From contig JACSYO010002116.1 in NCBI GenBank assembly GCA_016806645.1, positions 557,501 through 621,500 of the forward strand: 64,000 bases of DNA. Direction: 5' to 3'. The position numbers and the translations under genes were made by a program. Origin of the DNA: Ophiodon elongatus (Eukaryota > Chordata > Actinopteri > Perciformes > Hexagrammidae). The notes below the pieces were generated by a model, which was given only the letters and a program-made list of their open reading frames with translations, did no database searches and was not told the origin of the DNA. This document shows, one piece after another, positions 13,410 through 27,199 of this stretch (positions are counted from its first letter, which is position 1; each line of letters begins with the position of its first letter).

Positions 13410-16400
13410 TACAGGAGCCATGGGATGAGCAGCACACCCCGGCTCTGTTCTCTGGTTTCTGTGGCCTTTTGGTGGTCTTCTCTTACCACCTCAGCCGACA
13501 AAGCAGCGACCCGTCCGTGCTTCTGTAAGTATCAGTGTGTGTGTGTGTGTATGTGTGTGTGTGTGTGTGTTTGCATGCCCACAACGGTCCTGGTTGCTAT
13601 ACACTTAATTCTCAATATTTCTTTTAACTAAAGATTAGAGAGGTGCATTAATTGAAGAAACGAAGGCAGATGGTTGATGTTTATACTAAACTCTATTATT
13701 TTTTGAGTATTTTCATGACTCATTCTGCTAATGTAGGCTAGTTTTTAGCTGTTAAAAGCCAAATAAAAGATATGTTTCTAATACAAAATAAGAAGTTTTT
13801 CCTCTTTATTTTTGCTGTCAGTTGATTTAGGGTTAGCAATCTTTTTATGTTATTCAACAAATACTATTGTCTCATTCCTACACATGTGACACTTTTATTT
13901 ACAGAGCTCTGGTTAAGTCAAAGATAATGCCCACTCTGGTGGAGAGTGAGGAAGAGGAGGAGGAAGACACAGACAGTAAAGACCCACTGCCTGAGAAACT
14001 GCAGAACTCTATGGTAACTAAAGAGGGTTATGTAGAAATTATCCGATAAGATGATGAGTGTTATTTTTACTCCTCTGAGCAGTAACTGAACAGTTTTTAT
14101 TGTTTTGAATTGCAACAGAAAATTGATGCTCATTAACACTCTGCACCTGAGTTGTCTAATTCATACATACAGTGTATTAGAGGGCAGAGTGTTGTAACTC
14201 AGTGTTGCAGGCAAAATAATAAAACAATGCTTGCTGTCGATCATTGTGTGTGATTACAGGGAATTATGAATCAGAGAAAACAAGCCTTTACGGTATTAGT
14301 GGGGATTGTGAAGCCCTTAAATCTTCCCAAGCTGCTGCGTCTTTGATCTCCAGAAATTGAAGGCTCAGAACGATCCGACAGAAATAATCTCACACCTAAA
14401 TGAGTCTGATAAACAAATGTATTTCCATCCAGTGTAGATCCTTAATGATCTTTCGTGCGTTGCAGAAGGAGATTCTGCTGTCGGATGTAGTCGTGTGCTC
14501 TGTTGCTTACATCCTCACCTTCGCCATCACTGCGAGTACTGTGTTTCTGTCTCTCAAGGTAAGAGCCTCGATTGTTTCTGTCTTTTACTTCACATCGTTG
14601 GTCGCAGTTTGCAGGAATACTAACTCAAGTGTTTTTTGTCTCATTATCCATTTTCATCATGTTTCTTTCCTTACATACCAACTTGTCTTCAGCCCTTTGT
14701 GACCATCGTGCTGTACGCCCTGGCGGGGACTGTGGGGTTTGTAACCCACTACCTGATCCCACAGCTGAGGAAGCATCACCCGTGGTTGTGGATTTCTCAT
14801 CCGGTTCTCAAGACCAAGGAGTACCACCAGTTTGAACCCAGAGGTCAGCATTCCAACTTTAAATAGTCCGGAGCAAATACAGTAATTAAGTATGTTGCTT
14901 CCTGAACGATCCAGGTAATTACAGATGGCACACACAAATGGCATAAATATTATTTTGGGAATCTCACTGAAATGTTTTCAGTAGTTATTGAGATATTATG
15001 TTAAAGGTATGGTTGGTTATCTTCTTTAAAACCACTTCTGATATTTTGTTTGAAATTCTCATTACATCCTGAGAGCCAAACAAAGAAGAAAATCTGGTAT
15101 CTGTGTCTGTGTAGGACTGTAACAAGCCCGTCTAATCATTTCACTCGTTTCAAATAGCCATGTTTGTTGTTTACATGAAATATGATATGTTTATGTTCAT
15201 AACAATAATTTTGGGGGAGTAGCTTTGGAGGGAGGCCTAGGGGAACAGGCTGTCAGTGTTGCACACGTGGCGACTTTCTTTCTTGACTTTTTTCTCAATA
15301 ATTTCATTGGAAAAAAGTTTGCTTCTTGGCAGAATTAAAACAGAAAGAGGCTTTTACTTTTAAAAATGTCTCGTCATCAAGATTGCAATGATTAAATAAC
15401 AACAACTATATGCTTATAGAAACCCTGAACTCGGTCTCCCTCTGCTCTAGAAAGCTGTGATCCTGATCTGCTTGTGTTATGTTGTTATTCTCGCTTGTGT
15501 TACAGAGGACGCTGTGCTGATGTGGTTCGAGCGACTGTACGTGGGGCTCCTGTGCTTTGAGAAGTACGTGGTGTACCCCGCCATCGTGCTGAGCGCTCTC
15601 ACTAATGATGGCTTCGCCCTCAGTCATCGCAAGAAGCTGGGAATCCAGTGAGTGGACACACGCAGCCACAGACACACAGCATCACATTACACACATGTGG
15701 CTGCCTGTCCATCCAGAGTGTGTGTGTGTGGTGTGTGTGTGTGTGTGTGTGTGGTGAACCACCTGGTGGATCTGTTGTCTAAACTTCTGTGTGTGTCGCC
15801 TCCAGCTGCGATGTTCTCCTGACAACAGTTGCTGGACTGAAACTCCTGCGGTCATCGTTCTGCGACCCCAGCTTCCAGTTCCTCACTCTGCTCTTCACAC
15901 TCGTCTTTTTCCACTTCGACTGTCCGCACGCCTCCGAGAGTTTCCTGCTGGACTTCTTCATCATGTCTATTCTTTTCCACAAGGTGGAATCTCACAAACA
16001 CACTCATGCACACACAATGATGAATGGGAACAGAAACCAACAGATACTCAGAAATAGAAACAAGTGAAGTTCACAGAGAGAGAAAGATTTTGTAGATTTC
16101 TATCTGGGAAAATAACGATGATGTCATAGTGATGTCATGAAGGTCACTTCTTCTCTGGTGCGAGACTGTTGATGTTTAACAGAAAGTCTGCGTTTCAAAG
16201 ACGTGTGCTACCCAATTGCATTGTGGGAATTGTAGGATCAGGTATTTTGACATTTTGACTCCTATTAGGGACTAAAAGTCAGGATGTATCCGTCTGTGAC
16301 TTTAATTTTGACCATTATCTTTTCTAATTCTGTCTCTTCTGAGTACCTCAACTTTATGGAAGTGCGACACCTAATCACCGAGGTCGACTCCTTTAAAAAG

Positions 16401-19400
16401 AATCAGGAGCAAAAACTGTATTGTGAGCTGATTAAAAGCAACATAAACATATTTTTACTTTGAGCGATTTTTTTTTGTCCTTCGCACAACTTGCTGATCT
16501 TGACTGAAATGTTATTGGAGGTTATCAGTGGTGGAGATTTATTGTATAGGCCAGCATTTGACCACAGAGGGCTCCTCAACCTTTACGGTGGTGTGAAGGG
16601 ATGTAATAGATATCACGTTATTTTCCTATATGACAAAGGCTGTTTGAGTTAGAGGCCCGTTTGTTGGGCACTGACTGTGTTGTTTTTGTTGCAGATGCGT
16701 GAGCTTTTGCTGAAGCTCCATTTCATCCTGGTTTACATCGCTCCCTGGCAGATCGCCTGGGGCAGCGCTTTTCATGCCTTTGCTCAGCCTTTTGCAGTGC
16801 CTCGTATCCTTTCTCTAAGACCTGTATGTGTGTGTGTGTGTGTGTCTGAGTGCATCAGTACCTGTTTTTCTTTCCTTTACCGGTGTGTGTGTACAGACTC
16901 AGCCATGCTGCTGCTCCAGACTTTGCTCACCACCGTCTTCTACACCCCGCTGGCTCCCTTCCTGGGAAGCGCAATCTTCATTTCCTCCTATCCGAGGCCC
17001 ATCAAGTTCTGGGAGCGAAACTACAAGTAAGGCCCCGACGAATGAGTGTGATGGGAGTTTCCCAAACAGCCTGGAGGTGTCTGGAAATTATTTGCTATAG
17101 CATTGTGAGTCGAGATTGAGGAAATATTGAAAAGCTGCTCGTTAAAGAACTGGCCAAATTGTCAACAAATGCCATGAACAGACTCAAACCAACAGAGCAA
17201 AGTTAATTGTACTAACAAGTACTTTTAGACAGCCTGGTATACAGTTGCTTATTACTCTGTGCTATTGACTTCCATTGTAGTTCAAAAACTATTAAAGACT
17301 TTAATGAACCACACTGTTGCACTGCGTTACATGCTCCTTCATTACTATTTTGAGTTAATCTCACTCACCTCATCCTGCTGCTGTTATTACTCATTAGCAC
17401 AGCAAATGCGTATTAATCTGAGGTTGACGATAGTCAAACAAATGCACTATTTCATCCTGTTTGAGTGATGTTTTCAAAAGACTGCAGTGCCTAGCTGTTT
17501 CAGGAACTTACTGAGCTTCAGTAGAAATGAATGGCATTGCGCTGCTAGGACACGGGTTTTCTTTCATATAATTCATGAATTTTAATAATAACATCAACAT
17601 TTCTATTTACTGAAAGAGAAATCAATCCCATCCTTTAGAGCTGAGCTAGGCAGATTAGCAGATAGACACCCTCCTACTGGCTCACTCGCATGTACACAAC
17701 GTGACCCCTCTGTTCCCTTTTACTTATTGATGTGAGAGATTGTTTGTACTTCAGCTCGCTGAGAGCACTCCAAAAATACTCCTGCAGCTTTGTTGTGCAA
17801 ACTTCAGTGATTTCCAGTGAAGCAGCCTGTGATTATATTTAGACATTGTTGTCTGGAAAACACAACATTAATATCTCACATCCCTGCTGGAGTCAGATGT
17901 AGGTGTTTTAGGGAGGAGTTGTGCAGGTTAGGCAATGTGAACCGCAGCCAAACAACAAGTCAACAAGAAAATATCACTCGGACAACAACTGAGACTACAG
18001 AATAGTTTAGTCTCAAAATATCTAGTTTCAAGTTTGTCTGGTGGCTGTGGAGTTTTTTTTGTCAGTAGACTGCATTAAATAAGATGCAGTTTAAGATCTT
18101 CAAGAGGACAAATATGTAAATCTTAAGCTTTCTTTTTGAGAAACTTTACAATGGTAATACAGTCCACTAAATGATTTCAAGAAGATATATGTCTATTTCA
18201 GTGTTTTTCAACATCATCATTTTAAAATAGGTTTGAATTGACTCAAAACAGATGTGTAAGCTGCAACATTTCATTAACCCTATTCTACATGAAACACTTT
18301 TTCATCATAGCAAAATGGTCTCTTTTGACTCCTTCTTGGGCTCAACAGTCTATAGTTTTTACTGTTTTTTTGTCTCCCGTCTATTGCAGCACAAAGCGTA
18401 TCGACAACTCTAACAGCAGATTGGTGTCCCAAGTAGATAAAGAGACAGGTGAGTTCTTTATAACTGAACTAACATCCGCAGTCATATATGAAAGATGACT
18501 TGTGAATAAAGATCATTTGTTTGATTGATATCTACACTGTGTCAATACTGTGGAAAAGGTACAATTGAACTTCTTGTAGTTTAGAATCGGTAAGGGAAGA
18601 AAGCAGCCAGCTTTTGTTTTTGTCCTTTCCTGAAACCCATTCATCCATCTGACTGTTTTTTTCTCGCAGGATGTGATGACAGCAACCTAAACTCCATCTT
18701 TTACGAGTACCTGACTCGCTCGCTGCAGCACTCACTTTGTGGCGACCTCATGTTGGGCCGGTGGGGAAACTACAGCGCTGGAGACTGTTTCATCCTGGCT
18801 TCTGACTACCTCAATGCCCTGGTCCACCTCATCGAGATCGGCAACGGGCTCGTCACATTCCAGCTGAGGGGCCTGGAGTTCAGAGGTGAAGTTTGACCGC
18901 CCATAGCCTCTTCATACCTCCCTCCCATTCTCCATCCTTCTCTCTCAATGAAACGATGAGCTAACTCGCCATTTGACTTATTACCTCCAACTCTCTCCAT
19001 CCCAGGTACGTACTGCCAGCAGCGAGAGGTGGAGGCCATCACAGAGGGAGTGGAGGAGGACGACGCGTGCTGCTGCTGCGAGCCGGGTCACTTGCCCCAC
19101 ATGCTGTCGTGCAATGCGGCCTTCAACCTGCGCTGGCTGGCCTGGGAGGTGATGGCCACCAAGTACCTGCTAGAGGGTTACAGCATCAGTGAGAACAACG
19201 CCGCCACGATGCTACAAGTGTACGATCTCCGAAAGCTACTCATCACCTACTACCTGAAAGTACGTCTCATGTGTATCTGCTTATGTATGTGCATTTTACA
19301 GAAGTCATACAATTATATGACTTATATTTATATTCATCAGTTGTCTGTCAGGTTGTGTAGCTTTTTTTTTTTTTAACGGTTGTGACAATATTGTTGTCAA

Positions 19401-21201
19401 AATGAACACTGCAAAGCAGTTACACGCTCAGACTTCTCTGGGGAAAGTTTCAAAAGTGTGTGAATGTGTCATTTTGTATTCATTTATTTTGTCTGTGTCC
19501 TTTACCACGAAACATTACTACTTAAAAATTCCAGCTGGACATGAATCAATGAGCTAAGCGTCCCATGATTATGACAGTATGTCCAGTGTTAAATTATTAA
19601 TTAATTTTAACAACTGAAACAGATATTATGATATACAGTATTATAGTTTTACATTACAGCATTTCACAGTTTGCATATTTGGGTATTTTAAATGTTTGCA
19701 GAAAGTATATACACTAGTGTTAATAAAGCCTAGATCAAGAAATGGGCTGTATTTATTCATTCAGATGTGGAAGGAGTTTTTCTTTTCTAGCAAAGTTTTA
19801 TGTAGATGCAGAGAAACCTGAAATCACAATTATCACTTTATGTGTTCTTTGTTCCTTTTCTTCTGATTTAAAGCATGTTAGAACAACTGAGCATACTACT
19901 GGATCTCTTTTTTGGTTTATTTAAGCTGTTATTTAATTATTCTGATTATACTGAATCACTGGTATTGAAAGATACCTCGTACAGCTTTGATAAGGCATTA
20001 ACCGTTGTTACATTCAATCCACTCTCTTCAGTGGCAGACTGAAATTGAATATTCCACTTGTCTCAACTGGCTCTTAAAGATTGTCCTGTCAAAAGGTTGA
20101 ACTCTTAAACGGATAATCCAGTTTCTTATGCATTAATCATTATTACAAATGACAGCTAGCCAAAAGTAACTCCAGATGTGGTCATCAGCTACACAGTCAA
20201 TTATTTCTCTTGTTCTTTCCTCGTGTTTAATATTTTGCTTTTCGTCTGGTCCTTCCTTCTTCTTCCCTCCCTTCCTCCCCGTCTCCCCTCAGAGTATTAT
20301 CTACTACCTGATCCACTCTCCCAAACTGTCCACCTGGCTCAAGGACGCCGCCGTCCAGGAGGCGCTGCAGTCCTACACCAAGTGGCACCACATAGAGCGC
20401 GACCCTCAGGTCTTTAGTGTGAAGATCGATGAAGACTACGTGCACTGCCTGCAGGGCGTGACACGTGCCAGCTTCTGCAACGTCTACCTGGAGTGGATCC
20501 AGCACTGTGCTGGGAAGATGGAGACGGTACGTCGATAAACGATTATGCTATCAAACGTCATTATGCGTTAGAGCAACGAACAGTATTTATTTTTCTCACT
20601 TAAATTAATTGTTTAGTCTTAAAAATATCAGATAATGGTGAAAAAAGCCCATCAAAATTTCAAAAAGCCCAAGTTGACATTTTAATTGCGGTTTAGGCGA
20701 ACTGTTTATTGCCTTCCAGCAATTACAAAACATATACAGCACTACACTTTGTATATCAAATCATTTAAATAAAAACAAGCTCTTTAAAGTATCAAATTAA
20801 TTCCTTTGAGTGGAAACCTTCAACGAATGCTCCTTTAAAATGAAAGAGTTTGTCAGTTCTGATTGTGTGTCTGAACTGCAGTCACCGAGCCGCTGTTTGC
20901 CCGCTATGGAAGAAGACATGTGTGACTCTGTAGAGCCCTGGAGCCTCGCTCCTGCTGCAGTGCACTTTCAAAACATGTCTGTTCACAACGGAAAACAATG
21001 TTGTACTACCTTTACTTGACAGAAGTATTACCGGTTATGATCCAGATTCAGATTGACTCAAATTCTAACAATTTATATATTGTTTTTAGGGCTGAGCCCG
21101 AAACTCAGATGAAATGAGCATAAGTATTATACATTTAAAATGTGTCAATGTTCATACTCGCTCCTCCCCCATATAAACTGCAGTTCTGCTTTGTGCGCAC
21201 G

Positions 21202-21255
<54 letters not shown>

Positions 21256-21266
21256 CCACCACACAC

Positions 21267-21321
<55 letters not shown>

Positions 21322-22495
21322 AACATCCAACAACCACACCCGTAAAAGACATGAGTGTGAAGTAGCCTGTTTGATATGGTTCACATTAAAATTGTTCCAG
21401 CTCTCCTATTTTTATGTTTTCATTTATGTGAAATGAGTAAAAGGAAAACAAAAGTTGCATTACAGGGAAAATTTATTGTCACACAACTCTTGTAATCTCA
21501 TAAGAAGAACACAACAATTTAGCAAAATCTGTACTTATTATTTTGTAAATCTTTGTCCCATATGCCAGTAGCTTCATGTCTCCCTGTCTTTGTGTTTGTG
21601 TCCAGACTGTGGACAGTGATGAAGACTCTCCTTTAGTGACCCTGTCTTACGCTCTCTCCGTCCTGGGGAGGAGATCCCTCGGCACGGCATCACACAACAT
21701 GTCCAACAGGTAAACCTTCTTTAAGCCAAAGAGCAACACAACAAATATTAATAAAATCCCTGATATCACTCGCTGAATCGAGTCATGTTAGAAGATCATG
21801 GGGACAACAGTCAGTTATTCGTCAGGCCATGAGGATTTCATTGACTCATTTGATGAATTCTCACTATGAACGAATGATTGTGCTTGCAATGGGGTCCAAT
21901 TGAGTCCTGACATGTATGTTTTTAATACGAATATTTCTTCAATGGAAAACAGTTTTCTTCTTCAGAAAGCAATGAAAGCTTCCCCGACCATAATGTACAA
22001 AACTCTTTAAAGCCCTCCGAAACATTTGTGATTTGGGGATTTATAGAAAGTTTGACTTAACCAGACTTAAGTTTATTGAGTAACTCATTATTGAAATACA
22101 AATTAACTCAAAACCACCCACATAACATTTTAAAGGACATCAGGAAAATAATAATATGCCACTGGAAATGTAATACTGTAAACTGTAGTGTATTTTTCTG
22201 CATTAAGAAAGATAGATAGTTTTTGTCTTGGTTTCATGCTTTTTAGATTAATTAAAAAATGACACATAGTTGCACAAGTTAAGTGGTTGAAAATGTGCTG
22301 AAAAATGATTACTAATATTTACAGTAGCAGTAGATATTTCCCTGCAGTATGACAGATACACCAGAGGGGGGCAATAGCAGCTAACTCTTTAACTATAGAC
22401 ATAATTCAAACAGATATTGGTCACTGCACTCGTGACTTTTTATCTTTGTGTGGTTTATATTCTAAACATATTTCATGGTATCATAATCCCCCCTC

Positions 22496-22533
<38 letters not shown>

Positions 22534-25500
22534 ATTTTTCCTCCACAAACCTCCTCCTTCAATCACAAAGTCTGGAATCATTTCTGTACGGTTTCAACAC
22601 CCTGTTTAAAGGAGACTTCCGCATCGCCACCAAAGACGAGTGGGTTTTTGCTGATCTTGACCTCCTGCAGAAGGTGGTGGCTCCTGCGGTCAGAATGAGC
22701 CTCAAACTCCATCAGGTAACGTCTGCTGTGCTTTTAAGTGGCTGCTGCTGTCACTCCGGGATTGTAAAACTTTCATCACCAATTCTACTATTCTGTAAAT
22801 ACACATCCAATCAAGTGTCTATCATCTTCACGGTGGACATTTCCCCTCATATCTGATCACAACTCCACTGCGCTCCATCATGCCTCTCCTGTCCTTTCAG
22901 GATCACTTCACCTGCCTGGAGGAGACGGAGGAGGCCTCCATCTTATACGAAGCCATCACAAACTACCGCAGCAGCCTGGTCATCTGCCACGAGAGCGACC
23001 CCGCGTGGCGTAAGGCGGTGCTGTCCAGCCGCGACACGCTGCTCACAATGAGACACATGATCGATGACGGCACGGACGAGTATAAGATCATCATGCTGTA
23101 CAAACGCCACCTCAGCTTCAAGGTCATCAAGGTAAAAGGGCTGAGGGGTGTCTGTGGGTTGGATGTGCGAGAAGTATTTCAATTTTCAGGGTGAGAAAAT
23201 GTTGTTACGCAAAGTGAATTGATAATGTGAGATGGTGAGAAATGCAGAGTGCATAAAGTATGACAAACCTACCTATAACAACTAGGACAAGGTTTAAAAG
23301 TTCATCTGAGAGGGGCGGTACCGAACAACCATCACAAAGACTTTTCTATGAGTATGACTGAGCACAAATAGGAGCACAAACATGAAATATGATCACACAC
23401 AAGTGGCTAGCAGTTTACAGACTTTGTGCAAAGCAAATAAGGGTACAAAATGTCCTTTATATCCTTTAAATATGCAGCTTCTGACAAGAGGCCATTTGCT
23501 CAGGCTCACTTATAGTTATCAACGGGGTAAACATGACAAAGCCAGGCTGTTTCCCCCCTGCTAGCTGTCGCTTCATACACACATACAGAACTCTAACTCT
23601 CAGCAAGGGAGCCAATAAGCATATTTTCCAAACTGTCATTCCTTTAAATAATGTTTTTATCTTTCTGGGTTTCAATAATGTTGATCAATGTTTTTGAATC
23701 TGCAGAATTACTTTGTTAAGTGCACTCATTTATTTTTAATACGCTGCGTCATTAAATTTTCGCCGTTAAATGATTGAAGGATGATATTATAACTAAAAAC
23801 TGTCGCTCTCCTTGATGAAGCTGATAAAGCAGATGACAAAATGGTTCCATTGGGTTGCAGGAAATACAGTATACTACCTCTTCATCTTAATCTCTGTTCT
23901 AATTAGGTAATTCAGTAAGAATTGGAATTTTCATGCATGCTATCATAAGCTGTGCCAGAGACCAAGCAATGCTATAATTCTTTTTGCTGGAGGATGATAA
24001 AACATAATGGCCCTTTAAAAAGTAATTATTTAGATAATTTATATTTCATAATTATATATATATTTTTGTATGATCTGGTCTCTCTCTGCAGATCAACAAG
24101 GAGTGTGTGCGAGGTCTGTGGGCCGGCCAGCAGCAGGAGTTGGTGTTCCTACGGAACCGGAACCCGGAACGTGGAAGCATCCAGAACTCGAAGCAGGCGC
24201 TGAGGAACATGGTGAACTCGTCCTGCGACCAGCCGCTGGGCTACCCCATGTATGTCATTCAGAGCATGGCACTAACACCACCAGGTTTTAAATGGAATTT
24301 AATGTTTGCATTTATGACAATGTCTGTGCTGTTGCTCACCTCGTCTTTGCAGAATGCATGTTTTTGAAAGAAGCAGCCAAATCCAGCACACTGCACCTTT
24401 AACTTCCTATCTTTACATTTGTGTCTATGTGTAGGGGTTCCTTGTTGCTGATAACATGACTTTTATTCTGTCTTCAAGGTATGTGTCACCACTAACAACA
24501 TCGTACGCAGGAACACACCATTCACTGCGCAGCATCGGAGGAGGCGCTTTGAGCCTGGACGCCATTCGATCCTGGCTCTGCTCTAAATGGTTACGGTCAG
24601 TTTCTAATAAGCACATTTTTGCATATTTTAAAATCTATTTCTCACTCAGTCAAGAGTGCAGTCTTTTCCTCCTTGCCTCCTCAGGCTCAACCCTCCCTCA
24701 AAACTCCCCCTCTTGCTGTGCTCTTCAATGAACAGTCATCACATGCTTAAGTCTCTCATTTTTTATTTAATTCTGTCTGGTGGGTGAAAAGACAATGCTG
24801 TAACCAAAAGGTCCCAGGTTCAGTTCCTGGAACAACCATCGGTCTCTGAGGGTCCTTGAATAAGATACTCGGGATGAGTTTAATTTATTTGGCATTAGTT
24901 CGAGCACACACACTGAAGAGAGTAAAAACTCACATTCTTCTTACAGCCTCAGGTCACATGTGTAATCACTTTCAGCTGAGGGTTATTGCTCAGTCTTTCA
25001 TCTTGTGCAGCTAAGATTCATCGGTTAGACGTATCATGTTATGAGATATGATTTTAATTTTGGAGTCTATAAATAAATATTGCTGTCACTGCTACAAATG
25101 GGCTGTGTTCAGTTTATTACTTGCAGCATTTTCCAGCACATCTGAAGTGCTAAGTGTTAATTTGTCACTGCTGCTCAGTTTAAAAAAAAAACAAAAAAAC
25201 ATCATGTTTATGAGCAATTCTCTCAAGATGAGGGAACGTCATGAAGTATCAAGCTGATAAAACAATGTGAAGTGTTTTGAGCTGTTAAAGAAGGCCCGGA
25301 GTCTCCAGGACCCCGGTTAAGATGATGTCACAAGAGGCAAAACGTTGTGATGACACATGAGACGACAGTAACCGCATAATGTTTTCTTGTTCAACTGAAA
25401 CTCTATTCGGTGTAAATCATTCCGGATCGGCTGCAAACTGAAGCGTAATGTTGAGCGAGCGCTTCTCTGTGGATTTACAGATATTGACTTATTCAAAGTC

Positions 25501-27117
25501 AGTGCTGGGGAGAGACTTCACCGCCAACTTAATGTAGTTTTAAATACATGCACAGGAGTGACAGTGGGAGTGCAAACTTGAGAGGAAGAGGACTGCAGAG
25601 TGGGAGGGCAGCCAAAAGCTTTGACTCTTGTTGCTCTTTTCTTCCCTCTCTTCCTCCATCCTCTCTTTTGTTTATCAGTTCCTCTTTTATACATTACCTT
25701 CAGCATAGCTTATTGTGTAGGCTCTGCATTAACCTCTGCAGGTAAGCTAATATATGTGTGTGTGTGTGTGTGTGTCACTCTCTTAAGCCTCTTAGAGGAT
25801 GAGTTTTCCTTAGATTAGATTAGTTTGTAAATCCTGGTTCATCGACCTCGGGTTAAAAGTGTCTTAATCTCAGTAAGTAGCCGAGGAGCCAAGGAGATGG
25901 GCTGTGCCTTGCCAGCTAGAACACATTTAACTAATTTAAGAGGCAGGCTGCACTAGTGTGTGTCACATATGCTAGCACAGTTACGTAACATCTCTCTATT
26001 TATGTGTGGTTAACCAGCTGGAATAGTCGAGGCCTGCTAAATTTTTCATGGCCCTTTGCCAGTTTGTGTCCCTTGCTCTGATGTGGACATGAATAAATAA
26101 ATCAAAGCGATGTGCTTGTGTGTGTGTGTCCTGCAGGGTGCGTAAGGACAACCTGACCAGCTGCAACAGTGGTGTGAACATGGAGGATGTGGACTGCGGA
26201 GCCGGTGGTTCGTCCTCGCTGAGCCAGAACCGCCCGTCCTCCGTCACGTCCAACAGCCTGAGCCTCTACCAACACAGAGCCAGGACAACACACAGCCACA
26301 GACACCACAACGCAGGTACACAACAGTACACACACACACACACACGATCGTGTCACACGAAATATCTATTGACTATATTGATTCCAGAGTCCCTAACTGA
26401 AACCTGAACCAGAACCTTATTCAAACCGTAATCCTAAAATGAAGTCTAAACTTCCCAAAAAAACACCAATTGAACTTGTGAGGGGGCTGCCAGGTTTGGA
26501 CTTGAAGAAATGTGAATTCAGAAACAAACAGATACGATAACATATACAGTGATGTTATAGTTTTGGTTGTTTTTAATAGTTTAAAAACGGTATAATAACA
26601 AGACACAGGTGGATAAACATGAGGGCAGACTAATTCAACGCAGGTGTTACACAGAAAAAAGGAGAGAAAAACCACAAAGACTCAAATAAACACAGAGGCA
26701 GGGATTACAAAATAAAACAGGAAGTGAAAACTAAAGTCCAGAGAAACTATGACAACCTTAAACTGAAGTTAAACAGTAATCTGATTTTTAAGTACATAAT
26801 AATGATATTGTCTCTACAGACATGATGTATTTGATTGTACATCATCAAAAACATTGTGTTAGTTCAGTCAGTTTTTTATGTTTATGTTTTATATTTTGAT
26901 ATCCATTTATGAAAGTATGTAAAACAGTGTTTGTGTGTGTTTCTGCAGCCAGGAGAGAGTACCGCAGTCGGTCAGTGCAGCCTCAGAGTCAGCGCCCCCC
27001 CGTCAGCAGCCAATCAGGGCCTATTCTGGACTCAGGCGCCACCCACGGGCTCGTCCAGCGGCTGTCCAACAGTCAACTGTCCTTTAACACATCCATAGCC
27101 TCTATATTCTCCCAGGT

Positions 27118-27199
<82 letters not shown>

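Larger units (their letters stand above)
10057..17026 (+). other. pcnx2: pcnx2 exons 13-26: multi-pass membrane core
   Basis: About residues 776-1350. The conserved signature YDRLTLLALLDR opens the core at the exon 13/14 junction. Several hydrophobic segments follow, for example ENLVAVFMAFLVSFLGFVLL and FCLVIASCQYSLLKSVQPD, where exon 15 is a 33-nt microexon in phase 0. Other landmarks are FPQINTFTIYLLEQIDMHFF (exon 17), VFSYHLSRQSSDPSVL (exon 19), GFVTHYLIPQLRKHHPWLWI (exon 22), TVAGLKLLRSSF (exon 24) and YIAPWQIAWGSAFHAFAQPF (exon 25). Exon 20 inserts an acidic hydrophilic loop (VESEEEEEEDTDSKD) between membrane segments. This part is the most constrained half of the pecanex family. Confidence 0.92.
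18390..24595 (+). other. pcnx2: pcnx2 exons 27-35: pecanex C-terminal domain
   Basis: About residues 1351-1856, matching the conserved Pecanex_C domain. Clear blocks are DDSNLNSIFYEYLTRSLQHS, GDLMLGRWGNYSAGDCFILA, LVHLIEIGNGLVTFQLRGLE and TYCQQREVEAITEGVEEDD. The last is followed by a CCCCEPGH cysteine cluster and MLSCNAAFNLRWLAWEV. Later blocks are ASFCNVYLEWIQHC, LFKGDFRIATKDEWVFADL, NKECVRGLWAGQQQELVFLR, NRNPERGSIQNSKQALRN and SPLTTSYAGTHHSLR. The motif set agrees with PCNX2 more closely than PCNX1 (for example TRASFCNVYLEWIQHC). Introns are unremarkable except for a (CA)n tract in intron 30 and repeat relics. Confidence 0.93.
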
